From the NCBI GenBank assembly GCA_015178975.1, contig WHVD01000245.1, positions 33,438 to 97,437 on the forward strand: a stretch of DNA of 64,000 bases. Direction: 5' to 3'. Every line of letters begins with the position of its first letter. The first letter of the stretch is position 1. Shown piece after piece: positions 45,955 through 57,489 of this stretch. The position numbers and the translations under genes are program-made. The notes below the pieces were generated by a model. The model had not been told where the DNA came from and did no database searches. It saw only the letters and a list, made by a program, of their open reading frames with translations. Source of the stretch: Hysterangium stoloniferum. Lineage: Eukaryota; Basidiomycota; Agaricomycetes; Hysterangiales; Hysterangiaceae.

Positions 45955-47585
45955 GTGGGACCAGATCATTCAGAAGGGGATGAGAGAGATATTTAGGGAA
46001 AAGCTTCAAGAACGATGGGGTTGTAATGAACACGGCCATGATTTATGTTATCGGGCCCCTGATGGTGAGGAGCACATACTGCTGTCTGCAAACCATATAG
46101 AGGTCTGGGTCGACGAGTTGGTGAGTGAAGTATAATGCTGTGTCCATGGGATCTGTGTCACATGCAGCATATTTCAGTGCCAAGGGGAAACAAGCTACCA
46201 TGACCCACCGACTGTTGTCAAGATGTCTTGGATATCCGCCAACACGGCATCCAACCTCAGCCCGTATCGCAGTCATGACGATGACTGGGGAATGAGCTCA
46301 CGGAGTCTTGGGACATCATCAAGTATTGAAATTAGCCCTGGGTATTACTGTGGAGTCAGTTTGGAAAGGGTTGGAATGAAAGTCCTGCAGACTGCAAAGA
46401 AAGCTTCGCTGATGGGAAAGCTGACAATATACGGGAAAATAATCAGTCAATTGTCTCACGACAACGGTGCCTTTAGCCAGGTTCTACGCAAGCATCTCAC
46501 CTTGCCAAGATTGGGAAGACTAGTTCAAGAGAGTGTCGATTTAATGAGGTAGGGATAACTCAGCGTCAATGTTGAATACACTCGAAATACCAACGTCTTT
46601 GTAGACCCACATACCCGCCTCAAATTCGGAAACGAGCTTGGATGATTTTATGGGTCCCGATGCCTTCACTTTATATGCAGCGGTGTAGCATATGTCAGAC
46701 TACCCGGCTTATGACGTGTTTGGCTTGGGCCTTCATGTGGTATCCCGGCGTTCATCCGTCAGATAGAGACGGTTCAACTGGGATTACGTCATCGCTTTAC
46801 AACGTTTTAGTCAAGTCACCGCTGCACACCAACTTTGAGGAGGTTGCATCAACATTTATCATACACATCGCCCGTTATTCATCAGAATTTGATGGGCGCT
46901 TACCCCTTTTCGCCCTTATGAATATCGTGGAAGCGATCTGCGACATGCGTCCACTATCTGTAAAGGAGCTCACGGCGATCAGAGGTTGCATTGAATTCTG
47001 GTTACAACCGTGCGTCGTGCCATCACACCATTTCATCCTTCCCACCAAACCCATAACAGAGAAAATCAGACACAACGACTTTACTTTTATGAATATCCTA
47101 TAAAGCTTCTCGTGTGTTGCATGCACCAAGATGCATGGTTTCGAGATATCGCTGGAGCAGTATTGAGGGTTTTATTGGACGACATAAACATGCATATAGC
47201 GTCATTGACACTTCATCTTGACTGGTACACGTCGGACTCACTGTATTGGGGTGTTGACTCCTTGGAAATCTTCTTCAACGACAGCACGCTTCTCACCGAT
47301 CACATCAACCAGCTGAATGTGGTTTCTTCGTTCATTGTGCCCATCGTACGGTACGTTCACTATATTTTATCTTACATCCACCCACGAAACCTTCCTACCA
47401 GTCTCATTCTGACCCACACGAGTCCTAATCGGGATCTCCTTCGGTCTGGTGAGCGAATAATCGCATTGACTCTGAAGCTGATAGCTGGATCTTCCGAGCC
47501 CGAATCTGCGTTGACCACAGTGCGCAGCTTCGATATCAACCCCATGCTCGTTTCTCTTCTTCCACATTGTGAGATTATGCGCGGC
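45955..47585 (+). pseudogene. Family X copy at 46-47.6 kb
   Basis: Exon 1: DQIIQKGMREIFREKLQERW followed by GCNEHGHDLCYRAPDGEEH, with its N-terminus replaced by the octamer array. An intron GTGAGTGAAG to TTTCAG (about 46119-46174) follows. Exon 2: SSSIEISPGYYCGVSLERVG to LTLPRLGRLVQESVDLM. A second intron runs about 46552-46608. Exon 3 is frame-shifted, with EEVASTFIIHIARYSSEF. Exons 4-5: CCMHQDAWFRDIAGAVLRVL, LTDHINQLNVVSSFIVPIV and IIALTLKLIAGSSEPESA. Homology in this orientation ends at about 47585, where the inverted segment starts. Unknown helical protein. Confidence 0.6.
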
Positions 47586-49110
47586 ATTGTTTTGATGAAA
47601 CAGTTTGAAAACCACATAATTATGTTTCGGGGGGTATTTTCCGGAAAACGAAGACGTAATTCGAATTCTCAACGGTGTCGACACAGCAGTGAAAGGTGTA
47701 GAGAATAACGCATGGGAAGGAACAGGGTCGACAACTAACGTTCAAGGCACACGGATCTAGTCAAATGGTTCTTTAATCTTAGATTGAATCAAATGAACTT
47801 TTCCCTACTATTCGCAATGAAATAATTCAAACATACCAATTGGTGGAATGAACGCCAGTCAACTGGCATGGAAGCAGCTGGGAACTGTCGGGAAGGGGAG
47901 TAAATAAAGCGTCGTGGCGTGGAGTTTGACGCTAACGACTGAAAGATTGAAACAGACCATAAATCAGAAAATCTCGGGGAATGACTGCTCCACGCGGCGG
48001 GTCGTGGGTATTCTTCAGCTCGTCGTTGATATGGGATTCCGGATGACATGACCACGAGCTACCTTTCTCTTCTACAAGGTGAAAGCTCACAACATGTGAA
48101 GAAATGTCGGTGTCTTGATCATGGTGTTGTCCATTGGTTTGGCCCAGGCTTCCTGTTCTCCCAAACAAAGGACACGAGAAGAGTGGTGGGACCGCCTTCT
48201 TTGAGACCCCGTAATGGTATTCCATTCACATTGTTACTGCTAGTATATGCGATGTGATTTCAGAGAGTAGTCATTGGAGTATATTCAACACCAATGTAGA
48301 GAACCTCGCAGCGACTATTACAAGTGACTATCTTCGCTTTAAAATTGTATCAAATTATGTAGCTTCATATAACTCTCAAATTCGCGTCCTGTTTGAAATG
48401 ATTGTCATTGATAAATAGGATATCAGTCTAGCCGCTGGTGGTGGCCGCGAGTGTATTCAATGCATGTATGGCATCAACGCGTGCATCATGCAGAGCGCGC
48501 TGTGGCGGCGAAACGTGACTGTATGCGCTCTTATATTTGCTCGGCCTATGGCAGATTTATCATCAAGTTTTCAATGCAAGAAAATTAGTTTAAGGAATTC
48601 GCCCAGCACATTGTGGAGGCCCTTGGTGGGAAGATTATGGATCTTGTCAATTGAACATTACTCTGAAGGTATGATGAGCCTGAACAAGACATGCATCGAA
48701 TTGGGGGTGGGGAGACCTTTTTCAGACCTCCAGTGATACCTTACTTTAAAATGCGGATGTTTGTCTAATTACGGCTAGTGCAATGTATTCAACACATTTA
48801 TGAGGAGAACTGAGGAGCTCGCGGCGATAATGAAAACTGACTATATAGTTCTTACATAGGTTCAAACCATATATATTTATAACATCTGCAACCCCGGCTG
48901 CAATCCTGGTCTGGTTGAGATGTGTCGGTATCATCGAAGAGAAATGATTAGAAAGTGTGTCCAATCGATGGTGTAAGACCTTTGTCAGGGCAACCATGTG
49001 CCTTCAACACTGATAGAGGGGTTTAATCGGACCGTACCGACACGAGTGGAAGGTGTGGCGACCACGCAAAGGAAGGAACGCGCGGTGAAATCTAAAGTTT
49101 CAAGCGAGTA
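47586..49110. repeat. Inverted segment, counterpart of 39350-40890
   Basis: The reverse complement of 39350-40890 fills the space between family X exon 5 (ends about 47585) and the next parallel segment at 49130. It contains the plus-strand frame 48048-48257 and the segment Y peptide region near 48545-48655, now on the plus strand. Confidence 0.75.
48048..48257 (+). other. Conserved open frame, inverted copy of 40214-40423
   Basis: The frame has the same length and begins MTTSYLSLLQGESSQHVKKC, continuing LDHGVVHWFGPGFLFSQTKD. Conservation of length and most residues in an inverted duplicate is the only argument that it was coding. Confidence 0.4.
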
Positions 49111-49129
49111 ATTGATTCGTCACATCGAA

Positions 49130-50260
49130 CAGTTCACTGAGCAAGACAGAGAACAAAGTATATTCATGTTCGACGGTCAGCCACCTCCTGACAAATTGCT
49201 CTGAACTCCTCTTGCATATTGCAGCAGACGTTTCAATTAGTCATCTTTCTCTCAGACATTTGGGAAGATGCAAGCCCCATGATATGGCAAGGGCACACGA
49301 GGAATACCACCCTCATTGAGGCGATAAAAAGTTGTTTAAACTAGAAATCCTGTGGTGGGATGATGATAGAATTGAATACGGATGGCCATTATTCAACCAA
49401 CAGACGGCTTGAGTTTAATTCTCGCTGCACGACTGTTGTCAAACTGGATGTTTCACTGCCAAGGAGAGACAAATTACCACGACCCCCCGACTATGGTTGG
49501 GATGCTAGGGAGTCCACGAACGCCACATCCTGCCTCACCTGGTATCTCAGTCATACCGCGGACTGGGGAATGGTCTCACAGCATCCTGGCTTGACGGGTT
49601 CCTGACCCAGAATTACACTCTGGGAAGACTTGGCAGACTAATTCAACAGAGCATTAATTGAATGAGGTATGGATATCTCAGTGTCAATCATTAAATACAC
49701 TCGAAATACTCACGTCTTCGTAGACCCACGAAATTCCGGAGGAAGCGTCGATTATTTTATCCCTGTTCTGGTGGTGTTCACTCTATGCTATAGACAGCGG
49801 AGAGATAACACTGCCAAGCTCCTGGCATCTTTGGGTTTTACCTTCATATGGTGCCCCGGTGTCGATCATCTTGACGATCAAATGTTGATACACTTTGGGC
49901 GATTTGTATGATAAATGTCGATACAACATCATCAAAGTTGGTGTTTAGTGCTGGTTTGGCGGAACTATTATAAAATAATAACCTGATTGCAATTACATTA
50001 CTCATTGGCGGGCTTGTGTATTTCATGGAACCCATCTACCGCGTACGTCAGCAGTGTGTAGACGAAGTCCCGGTGGATACTTGAATTTCTGTTATAACAG
50101 TGCATCGCGCCATCACACCTCATCCTGCTAACGAAAACCATTGTCGCCAGAATAGCCAGTCACGACGTTCAGTTAACGAAGATCCTATTCAGCTATTCGT
50201 GGGTTGCATCCACTAAGATTTATGGTTTCGACATGTTGCTGGAGCTGTATTCAAGATTAT
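49130..50260 (+). pseudogene. Family X exons 2-3, copy at 49.5 kb
   Basis: About 49460-49592 encodes GETNYHDPPTMVGML and PRTGEWSHSILA; about 49918-50130 holds diverged exon 3, partly rearranged; about 50205-50260 recalls the start of exon 4. The order parallels 40.9-42.1 kb, and both stand to the right of the inverted pair. Confidence 0.45.
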
Positions 50261-50530
50261 CCTGTGAAGCAATTTCAGAGCGCATACAATCACTTCTTAT
50301 TATTGATGCAGCTCTGTGCCGAGTCCGTGAGATCGATTATACCTTTGAATTTGTAGGGCTCGTGTTTTGTGACTAATAATTCAATATATTGTAGGACTAG
50401 ATATATGTATCTCACAGGCAATGGTTATTCCCGGACCATTCTTGACTCGAACCGTGACGACTTCATTAGGAATTCTTGAACCAGTCCAAGAACACGTGCC
50501 GCCTTTGCTGACAAAATTTGAACCGAGCTA

Positions 50531-50733
50531 GAACAGAAAAGGGCAGCGGATGCCCAAACTCAGTCGCTGCCTAGTGGGGCTGTAGGGAAACGACTTTATT
50601 TACCTAGAACACAAAAGGGCAGCGGATGCCCAAACTAAGCTACATCAGTTTGCTAGTATATACGAAAGACTGTTCATGTAGAAAAACTCACCTCAGTCGC
50701 TGCCTAGTGGGGCTGTAGGGAAACGACTGAGGT
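50531..50733. other. Duplicated two-hairpin cassette
   Basis: The block GAACANAAAAGGGCAGCGG...CAAACT occurs at 50531-50560 and 50607-50636; each contains GGGCA-GCGGA-TGCCC. The block AGTCGCTGCCTAGTGGGG...CGACT occurs at 50562-50595 and 50695-50728. The second copy of the latter has its stem extended to ACCTCAGTCG/CGACTGAGGT, matching the dispersed hairpins. Nothing known to me has this layout; a structured RNA or a small insertion is possible. Confidence 0.55.
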
Positions 50734-51084
50734 TTTACTCCATAGCCTCGCATACATATATAGGCATATGGGTGAAAAGTGCGCTCGTACGATAAGAGGA
50801 AAAATGTAAGCGGGTGGTCCAGTCCGATATGCGATCTGGTAGTGTTTCCACGTTTTAGGCGTAAGCATTACCGGTTTTTGTCATTTGCCACACTGTCTTT
50901 GAAGGGAATTCCTACCCTTTTCGGACTGGCACTAGCATACCAAAGTTGTATTGTCGTCAAGAGTAATGCAAGTGGTATTCTATTTTTTCTGCTGCACTGA
51001 ACACTTTCCCCGGAGTCATTACATGATGATGCATTATCCCGGCAAGAATCATATCTTCTGCCCACTTTGTGATAAGAATAACCG

Positions 51085-51642
51085 ATGATCAACTTGAAAA
51101 TTTGTATCAGGGACAGAAGAGGGACTATCATGGCCAGCCCCAATGGAGCCGGTAAGAAAGCAGAAAAAGGGGACAGACATGCATTCCCGGCATGGTGGAT
51201 CTGTACGGACCAGACGAACTCCGCCTGCGATCGGTCAAGCTGCGTGAGTCGCAGTAATGGATTACATTGTCATCGTCGCATTGAAGAGCCATGTCCACGG
51301 ATCAAGAGTATGAGCCTGAGGCGAAATAGTCCACTCGGCAACACAGGTAATGATAAAGCTAGGTGTAAGCAAGTATTGCCTGGCATGGGATTATATATGC
51401 AGTTTATTAATACAAAATTTGATGGACACGCCACAATCGAAGATATTCCAAGTTCGACCGTTACGTACCTCAATAAAATCTACTCTGGTCTTACCTTACT
51501 CTTTGTATTCTTCAGACATTCTACAAAATTCCACCCGTTTCATGTGACCATTAACCTGAAGACTATCATTGATCCGTGTTTCTTATTGAAAGTTTTGAAA
51601 AACTTAAACGGGAAGAGCGCAATCTCGCCGGAGAAAGTCTGA
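51085..51642 (+). other. Segment Z open frame, 185 codons
   Basis: The open frame ends SPEKV at 51642. Its C-terminal part (LLFVFFRHSTKFHPFHVTIN followed by FLLKVLKNLNGKSAISPEKV) is homologous to the end of the frame at 60363-60716. The 5' part (RRGTIMASPNGAGKKAEKGD) matches sequence at 42550-42660. The sequence lies about 400 bp before family X exon 1, as at 60-61 kb, so Z and X may be neighbouring genes of one unit. No function recognised. Confidence 0.45.
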
Positions 51643-52043
51643 GGTTGACAGCGCCAACTTAAATGCAGCACCCAGTGAGCATCGCTCTGGAGTGCATTCA
51701 TATATTCCTTGTCGATGCCACTTCTGGAAGGTCAGAAAAGCCGCATTGCAACTCTGACGTTCAATAATGCCAGAAATATTATACTATGGGGTGACAATTG
51801 ACTAAACTATTATTAACTGCTGTGTGAACCTTCATCAGAAGGCGTAAGAAAGTAGTGAGGTAACTTAGTGCCCGGGGCCTGTATGAGGGGTGAGGGGATG
51901 CTATTTACAAAGGCAAGGGTGACAGGCTGTGAGTCCTGTGTAAGCAAGGCCGCAAGGCTGTACCTTGGTGGAATTAACTCCGACTGACTGCGCCATAAAC
52001 GCTCAGCACCCCTGTCTAATGTAAGTACGACTGCTACCCACCA

Positions 52044-53893
52044 ATGTCTACTTTCAACGAGATGACTCTGGGGAATCACGACTTATCAACGGCTGAGTCC
52101 TACATTGAAGACGTTGAGGAACTACCACCCTTAGCTTTCCCAGATGTATTGAGTTCAGAGCAACGGGACCAGATCATTCAGACTGGGATGAGAGAGATAT
52201 TCAGGGAGAAGCTTCAAGAACGATGGGGTTGTAGCGAACCCGGCCATGCTTTATGTTATCGGGCCCCCGATGGCGAGCAGCACATGCAACTGTCTGCAAA
52301 CCAAATAGAGATTTGGGTTGACGAGTGGGTGAGTAAAGTATAATGCTATTTCCTGTGATCTGGGTCACATGCTGGGCATTTTAGTGTCAAGGAAAAACGG
52401 GCTACCATGACCTACCGAATGTTGTTAAGATATCCACCAACACGACATCCAACCTCAGCCCGTATCGCAGTCATGAGGATGACTGGGGAATGCTCTCACG
52501 GATTCTTGAGACATCATCAAGCATTGAAATTAGCCCTGGGTATTACTGTGGAGTCGGTTTGGAAAGGGTTGGGATGAAAGTCCTGCACAGTGCAAAGAAA
52601 GCTTCGCTGATGACAAAGCTGACAATATACGGCCAAATAACGAATCAATTGTCTCAAGACAACGGTGCCTTTAGCAAGATTCTACGCAAGCATCTCACCC
52701 TGCCAAGATTGGGAAGACTAGTTCAAGAGTGTTGATTTAATGAGGTAGGGATAACTCAGCGTCAACGTTGCATGCACACAAAATACCAACGTCTTTGTAG
52801 ACCCACATATCCACTTCAAATTCGGAGAAGAGCGATGAGGGTTTTAGATGATTTCTCGATGTCTTCATTTAACGTGTCGTCGAGTAGCAAAGGTCACGCC
52901 CAGCTTATGACATATTTGGTTTGGACCTTCCAGCATTGTCCTGGCGTCGATTGGGCAGGTAGAGACGCGTCAACTGCGATGACGTCATCACTTTACAACG
53001 TTTTAGTCAAGTCACCGTTGCACACCAACTTGGATGAGGTTGCATCAACATTTATCATACAAATCGCTCGTTATCATGATTTCTCAACCATGATCGGCCT
53101 GTTGTATATCGTGGAAGCGATCTGCCAGGTGCGTCAACTATCTGTAGAGGAGCTCACGGCGATCAGAGGGTACATTGAATGCTGGTTACAATCGTGCGTC
53201 GCGACATCATAGCATTTTATCCTGCCCACCAAAACCTTAACAGACAAAAACACTCACAACAACTTTATTTGTATCAATATCCTACACTTCTCGTATATTG
53301 CATACACCAAGATGCATGGTTTCGAGATTCTGGTAGAGCTGTATTGAACGTTATACTGGATGACATAAACATTCTTATAGCGTCATTGACACAACATAAT
53401 GATTCGGAGGCATCACGTTCACTGTATTGGAGTATGCGCTCCTTGCAAACCTTCTTCGATGACAGCACGCTTCTCACCGATCACATCAACCAGCTCAATG
53501 TGGTTTCTTCGATCATTGTGCCCGTCGTAAGGTACGTTCACACCACCCTACCCTACAGCACTGTCTTACATCCGCCCATGAAATTGTCCTACCAGTCTGG
53601 TTTTGATGGAAGCGAGTCCAAATTACCCGCTCTTGGATTGTGCCGAGAAAATCATATCGGTTACTCTGAAGATGATAGCTGGATCCTCCGAACCCGAATC
53701 CGCATGTACCACAGTGCGCAGCCTTGATGCCATCTATATTCTCGTTTCTCTCCTTCCACATTGTGACGTAATGCGCGGATCGAGCAATGTTCAAACCATC
53801 AGTAACAGCATTGATCGTTTAGATTTGACCGTACGTTCTTTCCTTTGCGTGGTCGCCACTCCTTCCACTCGTGTGTTGGTAGGGTATAATTAG
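52044..53893 (+). pseudogene. Family X, best-preserved copy, at least five exons
   Basis: The ATG at 52044 starts MSTFNEMTLGNHDLSTAE. Exon 1 runs to 52328 and carries WGCSEPGHALCYRAPDGEQ and IEIWVDEW; intron 52329-52384 (56 bp). Exon 2, 52385-52744, reads CQGKTGYHDLPNVVKI to LTLPRLGRLVQE, with a 2-bp loss at about 52730 compared with the 46-kb copy; intron 52745-52800 (56 bp). Exon 3, 52801-53210, reads MRVLDDFSM, ASTFIIQIARYHDF and VEELTAIRGYIE. Exon 4, about 53260-53530, reads YCIHQDAWFRDSGRAVLNVI and LLTDHINQLNVVSSIIVPVV. Exon 5, about 53620-53893, reads IISVTLKMIAGSSEPESACT and AIYILVSLLPHCDVMRGSSN. The protein is probably all-helical. The Cys/His pattern of exon 1 resembles a motif in mushroom hypothetical proteins, from memory. 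Function unknown. Confidence 0.55.
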
Positions 53894-53939
53894 AACTCCA
53901 TATCAGTGTTGGAAAACATGGGTTCCCTGAAAGGTTTTG

Positions 53940-54620
53940 CACCATCAAATGGACACACTTGCTAATCATTTCTCTTCAATAATGCGGACACATCTCAATC
54001 AAACCAGGAGGAGGAGCCGAATAGCGTCGCCCTTTATTCAAGTCACTTTGCACCCGGGGTTGCAGATCTTATAAAGCTATATGATTAGGGCCTATGTCTG
54101 AACGCATATAGCCACTTTGTATTATCGCTGCGACCTCTGCAGTTGTATCCATCCATGTGTTGAATACATTTGGGGCTACCTAGCCTAACATTCGAATCAT
54201 GAACGAAATATTTTTTAAATAAGATATAACTGAATGTCTGAAAAAGTCCTCCCCATTTTGATACATGTCTCGTGCAGGCTCATCATATCTTCGCCGGTCG
54301 GTATTCAATGAACAAGATCCATGATCTTAAAACCGAGGGCCTTCACACCGTGCAAGGCAATTTGTTCGGCGAATTCTTTAAAATAATTCTTTTCCATTGA
54401 AAACTTGAAAACAAAGCTGCCATAAGTCGAGCAAACATGAGAGCGCATACAGTCACTTTTCACAATTGCCGCGAGCTCTGCATGTTGCCGTGTTGATACC
54501 ATAAATGAGTTGAATACACTTGTGGGCACCACCCGTGGCTAGACTACCATCCTATTTATAAATGACAATAATTTCAAACAGAACGTGGACTTGAGAATTG
54601 TATGAAGCTACATAATTTGA
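53940..54620. repeat. 3' flank of family X with segment Y
   Basis: It has the same order as 39440-40100: the GGACACAC...CTAATCATTTCTCTTC block, CTCAAYCAAACCAGGA, the CGGGGTTGCAGAT block, and then segment Y on the minus strand (54305-54532, with YGSFVFKFSMEKNYFKEFAE and KALGFKIMDLVH). The frame of Y is open over 75 codons here. Confidence 0.55.
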
Positions 54621-54895
54621 CACATAAAAGAGATAGATGTGCCAGGGCCTGTGGGCTCCAACTAGCGTGAGCAGTGATTCAAGTAGGAGTTGAGAGCGGA
54701 AAATGTATTAGATTACTGGGGGGAATCTGAGCTGATTTTCTGACTGCATTGTATGTACAACATCTGCCAGACTAAATAGACCGTGGAATGAATGACATAC
54801 CAAATCCAGTAATAATGAAACAAAACTAGCAAAATATAAAACGAGAATAGTAAACACCAAATTTGGTGTTAGGAACAGGACAGAATGGAGTGGAG

Positions 54896-55774
54896 TGTTA
54901 TGACCAGAAATCCCGCCGGACTCCAGGCACTACCTTATACGCACCCACACCCTATACACACCCACACCCTATACGCACCCACACCCCATACGCACCCACA
55001 CCCTATATGCACCCACACCCTATACGCACCCACACCCTATACGCACCCATTGTCAGTTTCCCAGAATTCCCGCCAGACTCCGTACGTGAGACTTGTCTAC
55101 ATTAAACTTCGTTACATTGTGTTTCAGTTACCTGAATACCCACCGGACTCCATCCCTGTCTATGTCTGACCTTGTCCCATGCATCAGTCACCAAACGCCA
55201 CTCAGAAAACCCATCATCCATCTAACAGAGCCCCATTCCCATTTTAGTCAAATGACCTGTTGCGATTTGGACTCCGCTCCCACTCCATTTCCCATTAAGG
55301 TTTATGATTTGTCATGATTTGGACTCCGCTCTGTTCTGTCCCATTCCTAATACCAAATTTGGTGTTTACTATTCTCGTTTTATGTTTTTCTAGTTTCATT
55401 TCATTATTACTGGACTTGGTATGTCATTCATTCCACGGTCTATTTAGTCTGGCAGATGTTGTACATACAATCCAGTCAGAAAATCGACTTAGATTCCCCC
55501 CAGTAATCTAATACATTTTCTGCTCTAAACTCCTACTTGAATCGCACCACTCACACTAGTCAGAGCCCACGGGCTCCAGTGCATCTATCTCTCTTATTTA
55601 TCTCAACTCATGACCTCTTGACCCATGAACCCACCTGGACTCCCTGGGATTCCTGTCTGCCTGTCTGAAACTGGACAACACGATCTCGCAAGGGCACAGC
55701 CTATAAGCTGAAGCCAAATCCTTCTGGATATTCTGCAGGTGTCTCCAGAACCCTGCCGTGTACATACCTTAACA
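54896..55774 (+). mobile_element. Nested LTR, 879 bp
   Basis: It begins TGTTATGACC and ends CTTAACA, homologous to the solo LTR at 28910. The flanking pentamers are TGGAG (54891-54895) and CGGAG (55775-55779): a target duplication with one C-to-T difference. It is inserted in the opposite orientation within an older LTR of the same family. It includes a 17-bp expansion at 54940-55047. Confidence 0.75.
54940..55047 (+). repeat. 17-bp minisatellite in the nested LTR
   Basis: About six copies of ACGCACCCACACCCTAT occur where the solo LTR at 29 kb has a single diverged copy (ACGCCATCACACCCTAC). The expansion happened within this LTR copy or its source. Confidence 0.85.
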
Positions 55775-56121
55775 CGGAGTCCGAATTGTGACAAATCATA
55801 GACCATAACAGGAAATGGAGTGGGAGCGGAGTCCAAATTGTGACAGGTCATTTGACTAAAACAGGAATGGGGCTCTGTTAGAGGGATGATGGGTTTTCCA
55901 AGTGGGGTCCAGTGACTGATGCATGGGATGAGGTCGGACATAGACAGGGACGGAGTCCGGTGGGTATTCCAGTGACTGAAACACAATGTAACAAAGTTGA
56001 ACATAGACAAGTCTGATGTACAGAGTCTGGTGGGAATTCCAGTAAACTGACAATTGGTGCATATAGGGTGCAGGTGCATATACGTTAGTGCCTGGAGTCT
56101 GCGGAAATTCCAGTTGTAACA

Positions 56122-56335
56122 GTACCATCCCTTTATGCTGAAGTCCCAAAGAGGCTCTAGATCTTGATAAGGGTCTTGTTGGCTACGTGCATGTGTCAAA
56201 AGTCATGTTGGTTACATACATGTATGTGTCAAAGAGTCAGGTGATCCAGAAGGTAAGGTTCAGACACAACAAGCCTATATAAAAATTTGAAAAAATTAAA
56301 TTTCTTCTTCTTTATTACTCCCATTTTCGACAAAA
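56122..56335. other. Short spacer between LTR and antisense gene
   Basis: No frame of note; it contains the minus-strand purine tract at its left edge. Confidence 0.4.
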
Positions 56336-57248
56336 TGGGTCCAAAGCCAACACCAAGAAGACCCATGCCGACTGCCAGGCCCTCCACAGGCACTCCATAT
56401 CAGGCACCCCTCAGCGTGGCCCAAATTTTGGTGCAATGAGAGGAACAGCACTGGCTACGTGAGAAAGCAGAGAAGGAGGCCAGGGAGGCCGAGGAGGCCC
56501 TGGACAGGGAGTACTAGGTGGCATTGGCCACAGAGGAAGAGGCTGCGAGGCAGAAGAAAAGAGATGAGGAGGAGGCTGCGTGGGTGGCTGTGGAGAAAGT
56601 GTGGGTGGCTGCAGACAGGGCTGCAGTTGCTGCAGACAAAGTAAGTCCCAATGTTTCATTTCAACTTGTTGAGTTTAACTGACTTAGTATTTTCAGTGCA
56701 AAGTGACAAAGGTCGAATCGGAGTCCGAGGGGAGCTGGAGAGCCACCAAAAGGTAAGCCTCGGGTCCGTGGGAGTGTCTGGGGAACTAACCATATCAACA
56801 GAAGGCAAGGAAGGCAGCATCAGTCCGCCCACCGACATGGAATGGCCCACGGTGTTCCTGTTGTAATGACCATAACACTGAATGCAACTGAAAGTCTGGG
56901 CAGGGTCTGGGCTGCTACCAATGCATGCACCTCAAAGCGAGGTGCTCTTTGGTTCACGAGCAGGCCACAGGGTCTGGGGCACGGGACATCAGTGTGTGAG
57001 ATGGGATTTCCAGGTTAGACGAGGTCTTGGGAGTCCAAATTGTGGTGGCAAAGGAACTTTGCAGACTCCGCAAGGAGTTTTGGAAGTTCCTGGTGGAGGA
57101 TGGTGGCTATATGTATGAAGAGCTGCAGGTCGGGAGTTCTGAGGATGCTGGGTCGGATGAGGATGGGGTTCCCGTGGAGGTCATGGCACTCCCTGAGGAG
57201 ATGGCTGAGGAGGTGGGGAAAAAACACGATCCCATAAATGTAGACTGA
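56336..57248 (+). pseudogene. Antisense coiled-coil/zinc-cluster gene inside the Gypsy remnant
   Basis: The start reads MGPKPTPRRPMPTARPSTGT. A charged helical region follows (EKAEKEAREAEEALDRE, EEAARQKKRDEEEAA), then an intron (about 56641-56697), a second (about 56753-56801), and a cysteine cluster CSCCNDHNTEC...GCYQCMHLKARC (about 56851-56950). An acidic C-terminus (LRKEFWKFLVEDGGYMYEEL) ends at 57248. Two stops interrupt it (TGA at about 56438, TAG at about 56516) and one TGA lies inside the cysteine cluster. The gene runs opposite to pol and sits between the chromodomain and the 3' LTR. I recall similar cysteine-cluster hypothetical proteins near mushroom retroelements; function unknown, nucleic-acid binding is a guess. 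Confidence 0.5.
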
Positions 57249-57489
57249 GGAAAATGTAATAAGAATTTAATAATAGTTTTTTTTCTTTTGAATCATAAGA
57301 GTAAAACATGAAAAATCATCAAAGTCAAAGTCAAAGGGCAGAGAATCCACTTAGGGACTTGAAAGACATGTCAGAACCTGTAAAAGCAAAGAGAGACATA
57401 GGGCAACAGGAAATAATGAAAATGAGTCCAAACATAACATGGGGTCTGTGGAGTGTGGTCAGAGAGAAGATAGTGGTCCAGGTTTGAGT

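Larger units (their letters stand above)
54625..56121 (-). mobile_element. LTR on minus strand, split by a nested LTR; likely 3' LTR of the Gypsy remnant
   Basis: The pieces 54625-54895 and 55775-56121 are both reverse-strand homologues of the solo LTR at 28.9 kb. The right end reads CCAGTTGTAACA, the complement of the LTR start TGTTACAACTGG. Just outside it, the minus strand has the purine-rich AAAGGGATGG expected of a polypurine tract before a 3' LTR. The left end is truncated: homology stops at about 54625 before the terminal TAACA equivalent. Confidence 0.65.

Noticed and set aside
45501-46039. Frames of SRALALLLS or QESKRARE repeats on both strands
   Set aside because: The octamer array has no stop codon in any frame; only the join to family X exon 1 is of interest.
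50531-50733. Hammerhead ribozyme
   Set aside because: GAAA-like bases are present but the CUGANGA core is not found in the right place.
55603-56199. 198-codon frame on the minus strand
   Set aside because: It lies wholly within LTR sequence and has no counterpart in the intact LTR at 29 kb.
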